From: Chitinispirillales bacterium ANBcel5 | GTDB lineage: Bacteria; Fibrobacterota; Chitinivibrionia; Chitinivibrionales; Chitinispirillaceae | Assembly: GCA_029688955.1 (NCBI GenBank) | Contig: JARUKZ010000028.1 | Location: 1-56,336, forward strand | Length of the DNA stretch: 56,336 nt | Direction of reading: 5' to 3' | Shown here: piece by piece, positions 54,264-56,336 of the stretch | How the letters are laid out: each line of letters starts with the position of its first letter | Position numbering within the stretch: the stretch's first letter is position 1 | Position numbers and translations under genes: made by a program | The notes under the pieces: generated by a model | Database searches by the model: none | Told to the model about the DNA's origin: nothing | What the model saw: only the letters and a program-made list of their open reading frames with translations

Positions 54264-55502
54264 CTAATTTATACTGTTTGAGTATTGCACGAGCAGGTCA
54301 AGAATTGCATCTCTGTTGTTAGCATTTTGGTTAAGAATAATCACAAATGGTCTGTTACCATTGGGAGATGGGATGTAGCCGGCATAGTTATAAACACCCG
54401 TAAGAGTACCTGATTTTGCGAGCGCATTTCTGTGCGAGGGCAAAAGATCAGCGATGTCTTTTCGCTCCTCAAGTATTCCAATCATTACATTGGCGGTAAT
54501 AGTATTGCTTCTGGATATCCCTGATCCTTCATGCATCATCAGTTCCTCAGGGCTTATTTGTAATGAATTTCTTATGTAATCTTCAAAAACCTGACGTCCT
54601 TTTTCCAGAGTGGCAGGATAGCCCATCTTTTCTGCTCCAATGGTTAAAAACAGCTGATTGGCAATGAAATTATTGGAATATTTCTGAAGTCCCCGTGATA
54701 TAGTTGTAAGATCGTTGGAGTTTAGATGTGTGTAGAAAAGGTCCCATGAAGGATCAATCGAAGAAAATGAAACAGTTTGGTTCTCGACCTCAATCCCTGC
54801 TCGCTCAAAAATCGCAATAAAGAGCTCACCAGCATAGCGCAGGCAGTCATTCATGTCTGAAGAGAGGTTGATCCTTTGTGTGTTTCCTGGTTCAATGCTT
54901 TGTGCTTTTGCGAGTGCAAGGGGAGTTAATGGCGTTACTTCCTCAGCTGAGCTTATTTGCCCATTGGCGCTCCTGGTGAGGTTTAGGGTGTTGAAATTAG
55001 TAATCAGGGCACCGTTTATTGCGTTGTAGGGGTTTAGAGTTTGTGCAACACCGGGAATAATGATGTCTGGCGAAAAACTGGAATTGTCAAGATGCACACT
55101 ATGTATGCTATTAATTCCCCGGTTTTTCAATTCATGGGCTATGATCTCAATCTCCTCGGAAATAAGAAAAGGATCCCCCCATCCCTTTATGGCTAAATTG
55201 TTTCTGTCATCTCTATAAAAATCTGTTTTAAACCGAAAATCTTCCCCAAGTAGATCAAATGCTGCACCAGAGGTGAGAATCTTTATTATCGAGGCCGGAA
55301 CAAGAGGCTGATCACTATTGTAGGAGATCAGAGGGTTTCCCGATTCATCATGAAGAACAATTGAACCATTCGTAACAAGGTTCATAATCTGTCGTTCAAG
55401 ATTTTTAAGCTCTGAGCTGTGGGTAGAGTTCACTGTTACACTGATAAGAAAAAGCATCATAGCAATAACTGATGCCCGGATAGAAGTTTTTTTGGTTTTC
55501 AT
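54264..55502 (-). CDS. dacB: D-alanyl-D-alanine carboxypeptidase/endopeptidase (PBP4 type, S13)
   Basis: Protein of 412 residues from the ATG at 55502 (AAGG upstream; the frame extends to 55559 without a site). Signal peptide TSIRASVIAMMLFLISVTVN. Active-site motifs of penicillin-binding proteins: SxxK in VPASIIKIL near residue 70, SxN in KYSNNFIAN near 280 and KSG (for KTG) in LAKSGTLTGV near 365. It would trim or cut peptidoglycan cross-links in the periplasm. At 412 residues it is shorter than E. coli DacB, so the inserted domain II is reduced. Confidence 0.9.
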   Translation of the reverse strand: MKTKKTSIRASVIAMMLFLISVTVNSTHSSELKNLERQIMNLVTNGSIVLHDESGNPLISYNSDQPLVPASIIKILTSGAAFDLLGEDFRFKTDFYRDDRNNLAIKGWGDPFLISEEIEIIAHELKNRGINSIHSVHLDNSSFSPDIIIPGVAQTLNPYNAINGALITNFNTLNLTRSANGQISSAEEVTPLTPLALAKAQSIEPGNTQRINLSSDMNDCLRYAGELFIAIFERAGIEVENQTVSFSSIDPSWDLFYTHLNSNDLTTISRGLQKYSNNFIANQLFLTIGAEKMGYPATLEKGRQVFEDYIRNSLQISPEELMMHEGSGISRSNTITANVMIGILEERKDIADLLPSHRNALAKSGTLTGVYNYAGYIPSPNGNRPFVIILNQNANNRDAILDLLVQYSNSIN

Positions 55503-55869
55503 GAAGTTTACCTTGTTTGAGGCTGAATGTTTGTAGAGATAAAATGTAATACTACACAAAATTACTATATAAACCTATTGTACACCAAAAAGAGAGGGCT
55601 GTTTTTTGGCAGGGGTTAAATGACCACACTATTTCCTAAGCAGGTTAAATCGCAAAAGAAATCAGGGACTTAGCTTGAAACTGATGATAGGGAGAGGAGC
55701 TAAAGGGGGCAATACTACCCACAATTTATTTAACCGCTAAAGTTGGTGTGATTGTAATAAGTTGAAAATTAATAAGTTAGGTAGTATGGCACGGTGCTTG
55801 TTTAAATCATCTACTCAGAAACAGGCCTGAAAGAAAAAAACACTTTTTCACTTTCTCTGGGAGGATCTT
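55503..55869. other. intergenic region between divergent genes
   Basis: No gene. It separates the carboxypeptidase (minus) and the small exported protein (plus). GGGAGG stands before the ATG at 55870. Confidence 0.4.
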
Positions 55870-56274
55870 ATGAAAACACTAACCACCTTACTGATCAGCG
55901 GCGCACTGTTTATCTCTTTTGCACAGGAAAAAACCGATGTGGTATCTATGGTTGATTTGGAAGAAAAGCTTAGTACCGTAATGGAAGAAGCAGCTCCGTA
56001 TCTTGAAAAGATGTCCGCTACCGTTGAAGAATACAGTAACGCGGCAACCGCTCAGGACCGGGAAGCCTTACTTGAGCAGAAGCGTGCCGATGGTGAGGAA
56101 GCGCTTGCCAACGCTATCTCCACCCTTTCAGATGTAAACGCGCTTGTGGCATCCCGTACCGACGAGGTGCTTGAGAGGTTTGATGCACGCATTGAGGAGC
56201 TTAAGGTGATCCAGGACCGTATAAATGAGATCAGGGATGGAGTAGACGGACCAGATCTTTCTGATACACCCTAA
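55870..56274 (+). CDS. small exported coiled-coil protein
   Basis: Protein of 134 residues. Signal peptide KTLTTLLISGALFISFAQ, then an acidic, nearly all-helical chain with heptad character (LEEKLSTVMEEAAPYLEKMS, then DARIEELKVIQDRINEIRDG). Not recognised. Gene ends before the window edge. It may be distantly related to the small protein at 53291-53617. Confidence 0.7.
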   Translation: MKTLTTLLISGALFISFAQEKTDVVSMVDLEEKLSTVMEEAAPYLEKMSATVEEYSNAATAQDREALLEQKRADGEEALANAISTLSDVNALVASRTDEVLERFDARIEELKVIQDRINEIRDGVDGPDLSDTP

Positions 56275-56336
56275 TAGCTTATAAAGAACATATAGTAAAG
56301 CAAAACTTATAAAAATTCACAATCTCTGGGAGGGTT

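Overview
The window looks like a piece of chromosome from a Gram-negative, free-living, polysaccharide-using bacterium. It carries a lipobox lipoprotein with Listeria-Bacteroides and BspA-type repeats, a GH52 beta-xylosidase, multi-PAS histidine kinases, a BCCT (betaine/choline) transporter and a cation:proton antiporter. A Fibrobacterota/Chitinispirillum-like host would fit, possibly from a saline or alkaline habitat, but that is a guess from gene content, not a phylogenetic result. No rRNA or tRNA gene was recognised.

Layout. 0.3-4.9 kb: a cytosolic histidine kinase with about ten PAS modules, then a decayed four-helix-bundle gene. 5.4-15.2 kb: one same-strand type III-B CRISPR operon, cas6 - csx20 (ring-nuclease family) - csx2/TM1812 (CARF-HEPN effector) - cmr1 - cas10/cmr2 - cmr3 - cmr4 - cmr5 - cmr6. 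Cas10 has an intact GGDD cyclase motif but no HD nuclease domain, and Cmr6 has a C-terminal extension of about 180 residues. 15.4-24.8 kb: four CRISPR arrays with one 36-bp repeat, arranged as repeated leader-array-trailer cassettes, with cas1-cas2 between arrays 3 and 4. A fifth, orphan array remnant lies at 32.3-32.6 kb beside a broken IS66 element. About 68 spacers are readable.

The DNA around the arrays is rich in repeats. An 85-bp tandem repeat and then a 21-bp tandem repeat abut the end of array 4. A 43-bp tandem repeat (21 full units) lies at 33.1-34.0 kb. Four copies of a dispersed palindromic element lie at 34.05-35.67 kb, and the same element, reverse-complemented, forms the distal half of every CRISPR leader.

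35.7-56.3 kb is ordinary chromosome: an M28 peptidase, an ABC-2 exporter with a periplasmic helical-repeat protein, an antiporter, an old-yellow-enzyme oxidoreductase, a GT4 glycosyltransferase, the BCCT transporter, a GAF-PAS-PAS histidine kinase with receiver plus a coupled response regulator, a frameshifted GNAT gene, the GH52 xylosidase, a PBP4-type D-Ala-D-Ala carboxypeptidase, and two small exported helical proteins.

How the CRISPR genes fit together (inference from known families): Cas1-Cas2 add spacers at the leader ends, Cas6 cuts the long + strand transcripts, and the Cmr complex binds target RNA and cuts it through Cmr4. Cas10 then makes cyclic oligoadenylate, which switches on the HEPN RNase Csx2, and Csx20 would degrade the signal. 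The csx2-cmr block is visibly more A+T-rich than cas6-csx20 and cas1-cas2, so the locus may have been assembled from parts with different histories.
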